DNA of 64,000 nt from Anastrepha obliqua (taxonomy: Eukaryota > Arthropoda > Insecta > Diptera > Tephritidae). The notes under the pieces are model-generated. The model saw only the letters and a program-made list of their open reading frames with translations, searched no databases and had not been told where the DNA came from. How positions within the stretch are numbered: position 1 is the first letter of the stretch; each line of letters begins with the position of its first letter. The stretch lies in contig NC_072896.1 in NCBI RefSeq assembly GCF_027943255.1, positions 34,498,501 to 34,562,500 of the forward strand, given 5' to 3'. Positions 10,700-22,522 of this stretch are shown here, in pieces. Both the position numbers and the translations under genes were made by a program.

Positions 10700-12720
10700 C
10701 GCTGTTGTTCAGCGCGACGCAGTTTGGAGATTACTATTTTTGCCATATTTCATACAGCGGACCAATGTTCATCGGACTCTATCATAACATCGGCTAGGTT
10801 ATCAGCCGTAATTGGCTTCCCCACCCTAATGCTTAGTTCCTCCCTTTCGAACGCAAATCGCGGACAGACAAACAAAACATGTTCTGCGTCTCCTGCAGTT
10901 GGTGCACAATGATAACAGTACTGGTCGTCTTCGTGCTTAAACCCATATAAGTAGGATTTAAAGCATTCATGTCCTGTCAGTATTTGGGTCAGATAGTAAT
11001 CTAACTGGTCATGTTCACGGTTAACCCATTTGGAAATTGTGGGAATCAACGGACGCTGTTGAGGGACAAGCTCCATTTCTCCTGCCATGAACGCAGGCTA
11101 CGCTCTATTGCTATCTTGCGTATTGTCACCCGTTCTGAAGTAGCTTTTTTTTGTAGATTTCAGCATACTCTGTTGCCATTAGGTTGATTGGGAGTAGTCC
11201 TGCTATAACCATAATGGCGTCTTCCGATACCGTGCGAAACGCGCAGCACACTCTGAGGGCACTTAATCGGTACACTGATGTAATGCACTTCACATATGAG
11301 GTGCAATTTGTGGCTTCCGCCCATGCGGGAGCTGCATACAGCATAATCGATGAGACAACAGAGTTGAGTAGTCTCGTACAGTTTGGTCTAGGGCCTCTGA
11401 TGATCATCATTATTCGCGTTAGCGCAGTTCCTGCTTCTGCTGCCCTGCTGCTCGCGTACGCCAAGTGCTCTTTGAAATTAAGCCTACGGTCGATTATTAC
11501 TCCCAGGTACTTGATGAATGGCTTCGATCCTATGCCATGATCGCCCACCATTATGTTGGCCGTCTCCACAATCTTCCTGCTGCTAATTAATACTACTTCA
11601 GTTTTATGGTCCGCAAGAGTTAGACCACTGTTGCACAACCATTCCTTTACCATGCCAACAGCTTGGGTGCATGCTTCTTCGGCTTGACCAACACGACCAC
11701 AACAGCTATGTCGTCAGCAAATCCTATAATTTGTGATCCTAGAGGTAGATTGAGACGCAGAACTCCATCGTTAATAACGTTCCATAACAAAGGACCGAGG
11801 ACTGAGCCTTGTTATTTTGTACTCTTTTACACCAGCATCGGTTTTATAACGCAAGGTTCTGTCAGAAAGGTTATTGGCGACAATCCTACGAATGTACATT
11901 GGAATGTGGAAACTATCCAGCGCGATTAGAATTTTGCTCCAATTCGCCGTATTGAAGGCATTCTTAACGTCCAGCGTCGCAATTAGGTAGTACTCCTTGC
12001 TCCCGTATAGCTATCGAGTACCTTCAATCGCCTTCTGTGCAATGGTTTTGACTGCAGATACAGCATCTGTGGTTGAATGGGCTTTCCGGAATCCGAATTG
12101 TCGGGGTGATAGACCGCCTACATCCTCTTCCAGATGATTTGCGATCAGGCGTTCCAGGATTTTCCCTACGGTGCCGAGCATGCACAGGGGGCGGTAGCCT
12201 GAAGGATCTTCCGCAGGCCTAGATCCTTTTGGAATTAAAACCAGTTTCTGCAGTTTTCACTGGGTTGGAAATGTACCTTCCTTTAGACATGTATTATAGA
12301 GATCTACAAAAATGTCCGTACGACTTTGGATTGCTACTTTTAAGGCCTCGTTGGGGATTCCATCCGGGCCTGGAGCGTTATTATTTTTTATCCATTTTAT
12401 GCTCATCAGGAGTTCTTCTTTGTTTGTTAACTGCACATTTCGGTCGCCTTCACCGAGTCTTACCAACTCGTAGTCTCGTATAGTGTCTTGCACGGGGAGC
12501 AGTGTTTCTACTACTTTACGTAAAGTAGCTGGGCATGTTGTTGGAAGTGGCTTAAAGACTTTAAGTTTTTTCATAACAAGCCTGTACCCAAGGCCCCAAG
12601 GATCATTATCGGAATCGTCGCATAGCTGGAGGAAACACCGGCGTTTACTGTTTTTAATTTCCTTTTTTAGCGCTTTTCTTCTTTGCTTATATTGGAGCTG
12701 GTTGTCTTGGAAACTGTGAG
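10700..12720 (-). pseudogene. R1-like LINE reverse transcriptase, 5'-truncated
   Basis: Read on the minus strand the order is complete for an RT. First comes a linker (PWGLGYRLVMKKLK), then the first block NNAPGPDGIPNEALK, LIPKGSRPAEDPSGYRPL, QFGFRKAHSTTDAV, motif A DVKNAFNTANW, the GSVLGPLLWNVI block, and motif C as GFADDIAVV. The thumb is FIKYLGVIIDRRLNF, followed by YRLSALRVCCAFRTVS. The C-terminal zinc-binding tail is YCYHC with AEHVLFVCPRFAFERE. The tail and SALR motif point to the R1 clade. Endonuclease and ORF1 are absent, so the copy is 5'-truncated. Stops (for example after GTFPTQ and after EGTR) and several frameshifts, including one between 11126 and 11088, inactivate it. Confidence 0.88.
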
Positions 12721-12867
12721 TGAGTGAGTGTCCGAGATCATATGAGGGTGGTTCATATCGTGCTCGGTACCCTCACATATTGGTTAAATCTTTGGGCAGC
12801 TCATCTTCACAAGAAATTGGTCCCAAATTTCGCAACACCAAGAAAATTTTGCTAATATTTACTTACT

Positions 12868-13336
12868 TGAAAGGGCCAGCAATGCTGGTCTGAGCGTCAA
12901 TGCTGAAAAAACGAACTTACTACTCTTTACAAAGAAGTACAGAGCTCCAGCCTGGACACAAACCTCGCTCGATGGCGCCTCTCTATCGCTGAAATCTTGC
13001 ACCAAGTACCTAAGTCTAATAGTGGGCAATAAACTCACGTGGAAATCCAATGTTGACGAGAGGGTGAAGAATTACACGCTATCACACGCTCTTTTGCACT
13101 GGTGCTACACTGCATGAGTTAGACCTATAATACTATATGGCATATTGGTGTGGTGGAAGGCGGTAAGGAAGAAAACATATCTCAGGCCATTGGTAAAAGT
13201 TCAACGACTCGCCGCGTTTTGCATCACGGAAGCAATGAAATCAACTCCAGCGGCAGCTCTCGAGGCTATCATCAACCTAACACCGATTGATCTCTATGCC
13301 GAAAATCGGGCTGCAAAATCAGCTGTGAGGCTATAA
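12868..13336 (+). pseudogene. LINE RT thumb/C-terminal fragment
   Basis: The plus frame begins SNAGLSVNAEKTNLLLFTKK, passes CTKYLSLIVGNKLTW (thumb, a variant of KYLGLxLDxKLTW), hits one UGA near 13117, then continues RPIILYGILVWWKAV and VQRLAAFCITEAMKSTPAAALE to a stop at 13336. It is the region after the YADD motif of an R1/jockey-related LINE polymerase. It lies opposite in strand to the R1-like remnant beside it, so it is an independent insertion. The catalytic domain is missing. Confidence 0.75.
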
Positions 13337-13339
13337 GCA

Positions 13340-15370
13340 ACCGAACAGCTTACCTCTGGAACCTTCGCACATAGCCCTACTACTGGGAATACCACAGTCA
13401 ATTTAGACTATATGGTTCCAGTTATGAGTCTTGGAAAACCACTAAAGGCGTTATTGAATACGGTGGATGGCGCAAAGGCTTGGTTCCGAGGAGTAACACC
13501 ATTAATGTATTCTTGGCTATTATTCCTCAAGGTTCTCAGATTAATCGTGTAAGGCGGGAATACACGACGAATATCAAATCCTTCCGGAAAGGTCAAAAGT
13601 CAATACTCCATTACGACTCCCAAATATATATTCATATAAAGGCAAAATTGGAAATCGAATCATTAGTAGGGTTTCGCAAAGTTCCTACCTGCCAATTGCT
13701 ACTATTTTTATCAGCAAATAACTTTAAGAACTAATATATTCTTTTTTTTTTAGTTAGAAAAGAAATACTTTGGGTTTTAGTACTTATTCCAAAAAATCCT
13801 AAGTTATGTTCGGATACTAAATATATCTTCATATTATTTAACTTTCTGTTAGCCCGGTTAATAGGTATAAAGGCGTCGCTCAAAATAAATAAGTTATTAT
13901 TCTTGAATCATCATTTGAGTTCCACAGTTAACACGTTCTTCGCAAACAAATTTCACTGTGGCTAAGAGTATACAAATATTTATTCCGCGACCATCCATTG
14001 AGGTTGCGTGTTGTCCAATGATTTTCAATAAAATACAAAACATACACCTCCTACGACTATAAGTTTTTCTCTTCCTTTTTAACTGGTTCCCCTTTATCAC
14101 AATACCAAATACACATCAATAATATTAATAATTTTTCAATGCAGAAAGTAAAAAAGTATGGCTAAATTATACACTGGAAGGTTTTTAAAAATTGTGTAAA
14201 AAAATGTTTATATAATTTTAAAAATTCTCTCCTGGCGTTAAATAATAAGCAAATTATGAAGTAAACTATCATCCCTCAATAAAATAGGGCAAATATTAAA
14301 ATTTGTTCGTTAAGTTGGGCGCAGAGAAATACTCTGAATCTTTGAGGTCACAGAGCTCAATCCCCTCATAATAATAATAATCATTCCTGTGACATTTCGT
14401 ACGCCTTCAACTGTCAACGTAAAAAACTTAGCAGTGACGCACTTCAACGACATGTGCAAAAGATGCCACACACAGTGCCAGTTATTCTTATTTATCACCG
14501 CCAAGCCGTTCATCGCCAAGTCATGCTCCTCCATTCACCATACACATACATACATACATACATACACACATACCATTTCACTTCTCACAGCTACAACACA
14601 TGTGGATTCGCTGTGCTTGTTGCTGCTGTTGTTGTGCAGAAAGTAGTGATAAAGCTTGACACTTTTGTCGCCTGCTGTGCTGCTGCTGTTGCATCGCTTC
14701 ACTTGACGAATTGTGTGGCGGCTAAAGAAGTCAAGCACAGTGGTGTGCAAAGTTATTCCAGTGGGAGTCAGTGAGTGAAATAAGAAACAAGGAAGAAGAG
14801 GAAAAAAGAGAAAAGAAGGAGCAGAAGTAAAAAATGTGAAATTTAAAAATTGCTGCTACGTACGGAGAACAAATGTGCGAGAATTTGAGTGCACGAGCAT
14901 AACTATCCGACATTTGGAGGCGCTAATGGGTCCTGTGTGACTGCGGGAAAATTGGTAAACAAGTGACAGCAATGGAGGAGGGCAGAAACTAAAGAGCTAA
15001 GAGAATAGTGGGAAGAAAAACGACATCCAGGTTACGCAAGTTGAAATGAAATTAAAGTATAAGAAGGAAAAAGGGAATAGAAAAGTATAAAGACAACTTT
15101 TAACGATGAGCGACAGTCTGCGGCAGCAAGGGAGCCTGTTGATTGGTGCAGTTGTGACGCCTCAAATTCAAATGAGTTATATGCAGCAGCTGAAAGGTAT
15201 AATACGGTGAAGCGCATCGCTGTTTGGTGAGGTATCGCAGATGTACGATTAGAGAGTAGGTGTGTTTGTGTATCTTTTATAGATTAGTGAAGTAATTTTT
15301 TAGCTATTATTAAGGAAAATCGCATTGCAGTGATTACATTAAAAAAGTGTGATAAAAGTGCAAGTGAGGT
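13340..15370. other. Intergenic, CTG-rich patch and TACA microsatellite
   Basis: No gene is supported. Positions 14543-14573 are a TACA run. Positions 14605-14700 are rich in GCTGCTGTTG-like repeats, which can occur in fly exons or UTRs, but both strands lack a convincing frame. The remainder is AT-rich and unremarkable. Confidence 0.4.
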
Positions 15371-15379
15371 TTACGAATT

Positions 15380-16320
15380 GCTGAAAAACTCAATATTTCG
15401 AGAATGTTTGCTTATCGTACGATCAATCGTTCATCATTGTCCCAAGCGTCTGAAGTGACAGACAGAAAGAGAAGTGGTTGTTCTCGTGTGGTTCAAACCA
15501 GTGCAGCCATAAAAGCCGTTCGAGCAAGAATTCTCAGAAATCCCCTTAGAAAGCAGAAAATCTTATCCAGGGAAATGAAAGTATCGACCAGATCCATTTC
15601 TAGACTAATTAGACATGATTTTCACACGAAAGCCTTCTATCGCGCAACTGGTCATCTTTTAACAACGCACTTGAACAAAGTTAGACTCGACGACAGATGC
15701 CAGAAACTTCTTCGGTGGCACGCGGTCAACGAGCATGAAGATATGCTTTTCACTTTTAATCTATGCTAAAATCTCTAAAGAGGCAAAAACTGTTCTTTGA
15801 AGGTTTCAGCGTGGCCACCATCCAGCCTTCGTAATAGTTGGTGGGGAGTGTGTGGTAATGGCGTTACATCTCTTCATTTCTGCGAAAAGGACATTAATAC
15901 CGGAGCAAAAATGTACCAGGAGGACGTCTTAGAAAGCGTGGTGAGGCAGTTCTCTTCAATGGAGAGTGTTGGATCTTCCAGCAAGATTCCACTTCAGCCC
16001 TAAAAGCTAAAACCACCCAACAGTGACTAAAAAACAAAATTCCTGGGTTCATAGCCGCAGAAGATTGCCTGTTTGGAGGTCCAGATCTAAATCTATTAGA
16101 CTACAGTTTGTGGTCAGAATTGGAGAACATGGCCTGTCGAAGACTTCACAGAAATTTGGAAATCGCAAACAATCTTTGATTCAAGCACCGACGTCGGTAT
16201 CCATGGAAATCGTGCGTGCTGCAAGAACTGAATGACCTAATCGTTTGAAGGCAAAAGAAAATGGTGACCATTGCGGATGAAATTTTAAGTTTCCATAATA
16301 TTTTCATGATTAAATAAAAC
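15380..16320 (+). pseudogene. DD37D Tc1/mariner transposase (maT/mori-like)
   Basis: The N-terminal frame 15404-15769 has the helix-turn-helix part: AIKAVRARILRNPLRKQK, SREMKVSTRSISRLI, then TGHLLTTHLNKVRLDD and CQKLLRWHAVNEHEDMLFTF. The first catalytic aspartate, expected in LFTDEK, is lost (LFTFNLC). After frameshifts the plus strand gives WWGVCGNGVTSLHFCEK, then FQQDSTSALKAKTTQQ, an in-frame UGA, and GGPDLNLLDYSLWSELENM. Thirty-seven codons separate the D of QQD from the D of LDY, the DD37D spacing of the maT/mori group. No matching terminal repeats were found. The element is non-functional and would need a transposase supplied in trans. Confidence 0.78.
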
Positions 16321-16731
16321 TAGCTTCATTAAAAAAGTATTACAGTTTCATATCTATAACGCATTTACCTTGTAACAGAACTTATGGCAGGACTAAGTAT
16401 ATATTGTTGTTACGCTGTATGATGTTGCAAGATTAAGTTTGGATCCATCTGTGTACGTATGGTAAATGAATATTCAGCAAATTTGGTGGACAAATCTTTG
16501 GAGAGGTTATGAAAGGCAAGAGGTTAGATGCTTTATTAAATTTTAGAAATTTTTTGGAGAGCCATGTTTCGCTGCACCTCTATTGATTTAATATTAGCTT
16601 CAAATAGTAAGTTGCTTATAGGAGTGCATCACAAGGCGCTAAAGCATAAGTGCTGAGCAGGATTTATAAGTAATTTTATTTCGTAAAGTTGAGTTTTTGG
16701 AGCAAAGCAGTAAAGAAATAAAGCATAATTA

Positions 16732-17997
16732 CAAGGCGAAGTCCAAAGTAAACAGAACTGAACTAAAATAGAAACGAAAGGAGCTTTGCCTTGATAACCT
16801 AGCGTTTATTTATTCAAAATAGTCCCCTCTATCCTCGTTACACTGCTCAGTGCGATCTAAAAGCTTTTCGAAAGGGTGTTTCAGGATGTCGGTACAAGCC
16901 CTTTGGATGGCCTCTACGGACGAAAAACGATTTCCTTTCATAGCCAAATACAATTTTCGAATCGAATAGATAGAAGTCACAAGGATCCATATCAGGCGAT
17001 TACTTTGAGTGATTGATGGTTAAAACGCGAGTTCTAGTCTAGAAATCAGTCACAAGAACAAATCGATGAGATGGTGCATTATCATGCAATTAGCCCCAGC
17101 TTCCTCCTTCGCGGTATTCAGGGCGAATTCGACGAACGCGATGCAACAAACGCTTCAAAACTCTAAGATAGAAAATTGCATTGACGATTTGGTCCATTAG
17201 CACGAACTTCTTCTGGACGATTCTCTTGGAATTGTAATAACAAATGAGCATCGACATAATTTTTGACTTCTCCAAACGCGATTTTTTGGGTGGTTGCTCA
17301 TCTGGGACCTTCCATTCGCTACTTCGACGCTCAGTTTCAGGTTCATGTTGGAAACACCACGTTTCATCACCAGTTGCAGTGTTGTAAAGGAATTTCTCGT
17401 CTTTTCTCGCCTTTTTAATGAGGTCTTTCGGATGTTGAATTCTGAGCAATTTTTAGTCCTCAGTTAAGTTGTACGGATTGAAACTTGCACAAACCTTTCG
17501 CAAGCCCGAATGATTAATTTAAAATGCGATAAATCAATATTTTGGAGATATTAAACTCCGATTCCAGGAACTTTAAGGATTATTTCGCTTCATTTTTGAT
17601 AAATTTACGAACAATTTCGATGTAGTTTGCAGTGGTTACTGATTTTGGCCGGCCATAATGTTCATTGTCATTTATGTCCTCACAACCATCCTGCTAAACC
17701 TGTCATAAATATTGGCACAAGGTAGACAATCAGCGCCATAAACCTCATCTATTCAAATGTGTTGGTAAACGTTTTACCGATTTTAAGCACTTCGTTCGAA
17801 ACTCATTTTTGTACCGATGACACGCACACACTGACACTTTAGACGCAATAACTTCGCTTCTACTGAACCGAATGCCACGAAGCTTTCACTGGAAGCCAGC
17901 TAGGGGTGTAACTTCCAACGCACTAACTCATTCAAAAGCTGGCGTCACCAAAAACATTTTTATGATGCCAGTGTTGATTATTTTGGCCTTCACCTTG
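16732..17997 (-). mobile_element. Mariner element with both ends, 1,266 bp
   Basis: The left terminus reads CAAGGCGAAGTCCAAAGTA and the right terminus, inverted, reads CAAGGTGAAGGCCAAAATA. Each is flanked by TA (16730-16731 and 17998-17999), the standard mariner target duplication. Length and single-gene content fit mariner. Confidence 0.85.
16790..17720 (-). pseudogene. Mariner transposase, DD34D, frameshifted
   Basis: Blocks in order on the minus strand: HYGRPKSVTTANYIEIVRKF (linker after the DNA-binding domain) and SEFNISKILIYRILN; then the clean frame 17449-17090 with LLRIQHPKDL, TGDETWCFQHEPETERRSSE, KSRLEKSKIMSMLICYYNSK and LKRLLHRVRRIRPEYREG. After a frameshift come HDNAPSHR and PDMDPCDFYLF. 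The three catalytic aspartates (GDETW, HDNAPSH, PCDFY) are all still encoded and the last two are 34 codons apart. At least four stops and frameshifts disrupt the gene. The C-terminal ERGDYFE-type end is present as CNEDRGDYFE before the stop. Confidence 0.88.
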
Positions 17998-18395
17998 TAA
18001 TTTTGCATAATATGTATTAGAAGGGGTATATCATAGTTGTATTTTACTCAAGAGATATTTTTTATGACATTTTACCCTTTTGATCCGAAAAGCCGCTGAG
18101 GCAAAAGGAACTTGTTTTAGGTACATGTTCAATCGGTACAGTAGGGAAAATAAAAGGACTAAATCACTTCAGAATTTGAATCGGGTAAAAAGGAGGGTGG
18201 GAGGGGCTGGGACATATATGTCCCGTCAGTGTTTTTGAATGGGACTTATATGTCCCGATTAGTATTTTATGATCCGGTACCTCATATATAATTGCACTTT
18301 GCTTTTATATGAAACGGATTTTATTGGGAATTCAATTTATACTTTCGGTAAAGAATATAATAGAAAATAATACAAAAGCAATAAAAGTTTGGTCT

Positions 18396-18713
18396 TTATT
18401 TATTGTATGGAGCGAAGCAATCTTTGCATAGAGGAATCAGACATTTTTCGCAAATTGTTTTTGTTCTCCTCTCTTTTTTTTTATCTGCACAGCCTGTGCA
18501 ACGTCTTCGATTGGGAATTGGAATGAGTAGGTGACCTGCGGCTAGCTTCCTTTTTCTTCCTGACGTGCCACTGTGTTGAACAGCTGGTCTTTCCTTCCCT
18601 TCAGCAATCAGGTGTTCCGCCTGCTCTATCATAAAGTCTATAAGTGGTTTTTGTTTCCGTGAAAGTTGCGAACTGATTACCCAACAATTTCCTACTGACA
18701 TCATTAACAACAC
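18396..18713 (-). pseudogene. piggyBac transposase C-terminal zinc-binding end
   Basis: The frame encodes RKQKPLIDFMIEQAEHLI followed by a cysteine-rich tail: RRRCTGCADKKKERRTKT, ICEKCLIPLCKDCF. The CxxC...CxxC...CxxC pattern is the C-terminal cysteine-rich domain of piggyBac-family transposases. Upstream in frame is FYWDVCVLLMMSVGN, but the catalytic DDD core is absent. The fragment lies inside the terminal repeats described above, 300 bp from the left end. It has no predicted activity. Confidence 0.72.
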
Positions 18714-18782
18714 ACATACGTCCCAGTAAAATGAAAATGCTAATGATTTTTAAAATAAACAAAAGAACGAATACTTACTTAA

Positions 18783-19093
18783 AAAAATAAATAAATAATT
18801 GGCGCGTACACTTCTGTTAGGTGTTTGGCCGAGCTCCTCTTCGTGCGTCTTGATGTTATTCCACAAATGGAGGGACCTACAGTTTCAAGCCGACTCCGAA
18901 CGGTAGATATTTTTATGAGGAGCTTTTTCATGGCAGAAATACACTCGGAGATTCGCCATTGCCTGCCGAGGGGCGACCGCTATTAGAAAAATGTTTTTAT
19001 TAATTTTTCTTTCACCGAGATTCGAACCAACGACCTCTCTGTGAATTCCGAATGGTAACCACGCACCAACCCATTCGGCTACGGCGGCCGCCC
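18783..19093 (-). mobile_element. tRNA-derived SINE with 13-bp target duplication
   Basis: On the minus strand the head has a perfect A box (TAGCCGAATGGG, fitting TRGCNNARYNGG) and a B box (GGTTCGAATC), so it can be read as an RNA polymerase III promoter from a tRNA, possibly of serine/leucine type given the long spacing. The body contains GGTCCCTCCATTTGTGGAA and GAGGAGCTCGGCCAAACAC and ends in an A/T-rich tail. CGAATACTTACTT flanks it on both sides (about 18769-18782 and 19092-19105), an exact target-site duplication inside the piggyBac-like element. It depends on a LINE for movement. Confidence 0.85.
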
Positions 19094-19412
19094 GAATACT
19101 TACTTACCTCATTATATAACGAAACCACTAACACAATAAATTACTATACTTTTGCTTGGTTTTAAAACTCAAAAACCACGAATAATTGCAAAAAACAGTG
19201 CCACTTACGGAATTCGCGTCCAAACTTCCGATCTTTTTTCATGTTATGAACATGTGTTTACCATTAAATATCAAATAATTGAAGGAAATACCGCTAAGAA
19301 TACCATAAACTACGAAATGGGATAAGCTAAGCCCATTTTAGTCTCTTAATTTCCAGGCTAGGCATCCTCGAACATATACCGGGACACATAGATCCCGTTT
19401 GGATCGAAAGGG

Positions 19413-21337
19413 TTGACTTGTTTTCAATGAATTCTGCAAATGGCACATGCGGTCATTACAGTTATATATAATATATGATTGAATATAACTTCTAGTCATA
19501 TTTTGACCAAAACTTCCGATGAGTTATTTTTTCCCAATTATCGAATAAGGAATAAAAAGAATTAATTATTATTTTCCTTCACTAATTCTAGAGCGAGTGC
19601 ATGCTCAACATGGCTGCCATAGCTCGGTGACACTTTCACTTTACTACAATACTTTTCCAGTTTCAATTTACTCATACAATTACTGTATTATTAATTATAA
19701 ATAAAGCAACTTTCAGTTGCTGCTAATATGCCACGCAATCGCCAAAAACTATGCTTATGTGGAACCGCTTAACTGAGGCTTACATAAGATTTTGGTTGAC
19801 AACAGTTTAGCAATGAGCTTTGCATTTTCCCACCACAATCGCCATGATACGTACGTACATACATACTAGTGCATACCTATAAAACTGACATGCACACAGC
19901 CACATGAACGAGCGCAGAAAAGTCACGAGCAAAAATACGCCACATCAGTGTTGGCAAATAAATTACCAACGAGTGTGAAATAATTTTGCGCTCATTAAAA
20001 CAGAAATTTGGTATGAATATATGCACACATACGTATGTAAGTGCGAAATGTGAAAATGCACACACTCACACACATATGCGTTTATAAAGTTACACTTTAG
20101 TTGGGCGACAAACTTACTGCATCGAAACCACGAACCATGAAGTGGAACTGCAACGAGCACCGAGTTGCAGAACGGCAATAGAAACACAACGAAATAATAA
20201 AAAAAGGACATAGCATAGCACAACAGCAACAACTCACTCAGTCATTCACTATCACCCGCGGCAGCGCCTACAGCCAGGCAAGCGCTTATTGCCAATGTGA
20301 TTGTGCAAATTTTCGCACGCCGCCATGCCAAGTGGCGAAAAATAACACGCAAACACACAGACACACACTTACAAACAACACACATCCGACATTTCGATTT
20401 TGTTGGTGTTGGTAGTGTTGTGAATATTTTTTGATTAAGCGCTAGTTAACATGCGAACGCAACATCAACATCAACTGCAACCAGCTCGAAGCCCACAGCC
20501 CACCTCCCACAGTCAGCTAACTAAAGCAACCTAACAAACGGCAGCCAGCAAAAACAACACCATCAGTAACTAATAAAAACAAAATTGTTGGCGGCTAGAA
20601 TTTGTACGGAGTGTAGTAGTGGTGGTGGTGGTGTTAAAATTGATTGCCCTGCGGAAAAATATCGGTGGAATAAATTCCCGGCGGCTGATTGAAAAAGTCG
20701 ATTGGATAAGAAGTTTTTCGCACATAGCAAAATTGTTGGTGCTGGATTACTAAAAATTAATTAAAAGTTCAAAATTGTTGTTTTTATTCTATTTCGAAGA
20801 GGGTACCAGAAAAGGAGGTATACTTAATAGCCAGTTATTTCTATCTCTCTCTCTGGGAAAGTCCTCAGCAAGGAATGCAAAGGTGTGACTTTGCGTTAGT
20901 TATAAGTTTCGATTTTGTCAGCCATGCATTGCCGGAATTTATTACTAAAAATGTAATACTAAAAACAAAAGAAACTAAGATAATGAATATTCATCCACCA
21001 ACTATTGCATCCATTTCAAAATCCCTTAAAAAAATTGCATTTCGTGTATTGGCTCTACTTGAACACCACTCCATTGGCAATGGGATGTGTGAGTCTCTCC
21101 TAGCTGCGATAAGACTGAAATTTGTATGCATTGCGAAACAGCTTAACCACTGGCTAATTTTCTTGGTCACTTTGCAATGTTACGACGGTCTTTCACGTAG
21201 TTTTCAGTACTGTTGTGTATTTCTGGCACGAAATGGAACTATGGACTACATGAATCTAAGTGCCTACCTGCTATTATTTGAGAAATATTCATCTTTAAGG
21301 AATAAGGAATAATTGGAGAGAAATAAGGAATATAATT
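19413..21337. other. Intergenic; one unassigned 145-codon frame
   Basis: Positions 20440-20600 are CAACA/CAGC-rich like dipteran leader sequence but have no supported exon. The frame 20875-21312 encodes 145 residues without a domain or signal I recognise. I do not call it a gene. Confidence 0.35.
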
Positions 21338-22522
21338 TTTGAAGTGAAACTTCTTAGGTGTCGATGGACGAGCGAGAATGGGGAGTAAAATTTCAAGGCC
21401 AACGTTTTGGGCATTTTCGTTCTGCGAGAGCGAAAAAAGATATAATGTAGAGGGAAAGGAGAGAGAGCTATACCTTATATATATCTTAGATACACTTTAG
21501 ACTATTTTTCCTGAGTTTTTCCTTATGATTGCTAATTTCTAGTGAGAAATACCATTGCCTACTTTTTGGCGCTTGATGGTTGGTGCAAGCTTGTACGAAA
21601 TATATGTTTGGTGCCTACTTTTTCCGTTATATTTCCTTGGTGCCTACTATTTGGGACGTTTTTTGGCCAATTTTTAGAAAAAGTAAATTAAAGAGCAAAA
21701 TAAAGACTTTTTTATATTTTTTTTTGTAACAGCAGAAATCAAGCGATACATTTTTGTGAATTCTGTGGACGCTGCAGCACTTGGTCGAACAGGAAAGTGC
21801 GTGTAGCGTATTACACATAACAGAAGTGAAACTTGCAAGGCAGACAAAGAACGAGGGAGAAACCCGAGAGAGAATGAGAGAGAGAGAGAAAGAATATATT
21901 TCTAAATAAATTCTCAACTTTTGCAGAGAATACAAATAGACAAAATTTACAAAAAACGGAGAGGGTCGACCGGTGTAGATAAACACCGAACCCAAATCGT
22001 GGCAACAACGCGCACTACTCCGAGCGTTTATCACCCGCACAAACGCAGCGATTCTAGGACCGCAGCACCGGCACAAATTACCGCAAGGCAATACCAATAA
22101 ATTCGACGCCGGAATGGATAGCGCTTTATATTACGCACTGCATAAGCGCCAAAAAGTAGGCACCAAAAAAACGCTAAAAAATTGGGACCAAAAACGCCCC
22201 AAACAGTATGCACCAAGGAAATATAACGCCAAAAAGTAGGCACCAAAAATATTTTTCCTACAAGTTTGCACCAACAAACAAGCGCCAAAAAGTAGGCAGT
22301 GTTATATATCGCTAGAAATTAGCAGCCACAGCGAAAAATTCAGGAAAAATGTCCTTAAGTGTATCTAAGAGATATATAAGGTATAGCTCTCTTTCTCTTT
22401 TCCCCTGCGTTATATCTTTTTTCTCTCTCGCGGAACGAAAATGCCCAAAACATTGCATGGCCTTGAAATTGTGCTCTCCATTCTCGCTCCTCCGTCGACG
22501 CCTAAGAAGTTTCACTTCAAAG
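21338..22522. mobile_element. Foldback element with ~340-bp inverted arms
   Basis: The left arm (21338-~21679) and the right arm (~22163-22522) are inverted copies, about 85% alike by eye. They begin TTTGAAGTGAAACTTCTTAG and include GGGCATTTTCGTTC, AGCTATACCTTATATAT and several GGTGCCTACTTTTTGGCG units. The loop of about 480 bp has a GA-rich run and no recognisable gene. No clear target duplication is visible. Long, internally repetitive inverted ends fit a foldback-type non-autonomous transposon. Transcription through it would make a long hairpin RNA. Confidence 0.75.

Larger units (their letters stand above)
18075..19412 (-). mobile_element. piggyBac-like, internally deleted element
   Basis: The left end CCCTTTTGATCCGAAAAG and the inverted right end CCCTTTCGATCCAAACGG form terminal repeats beginning with the CCC typical of piggyBac. 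The flanking 4-mers (TTTA, TTGA) look like a decayed TTAA duplication. Subterminal palindromes GGGACATATATGTCCC (about 18210) and GGGACTTATATGTCCC (about 18241) at the left and GGGACACATAGATCCC at the right (19381) may be transposase-binding sites. About 1.0 kb remains after removing the inserted SINE, so most of the transposase is deleted. Confidence 0.65.

Noticed and set aside
10679..11540. Plus-strand open frames opposite the R1-like LINE
   Set aside because: Antisense shadows of the minus-strand polymerase.
14600..14720. CTG/GTT-rich stretch as a coding exon with amino acid repeats
   Set aside because: The frames open across it on both strands have no domain and no splice context; simple repeat explains it.
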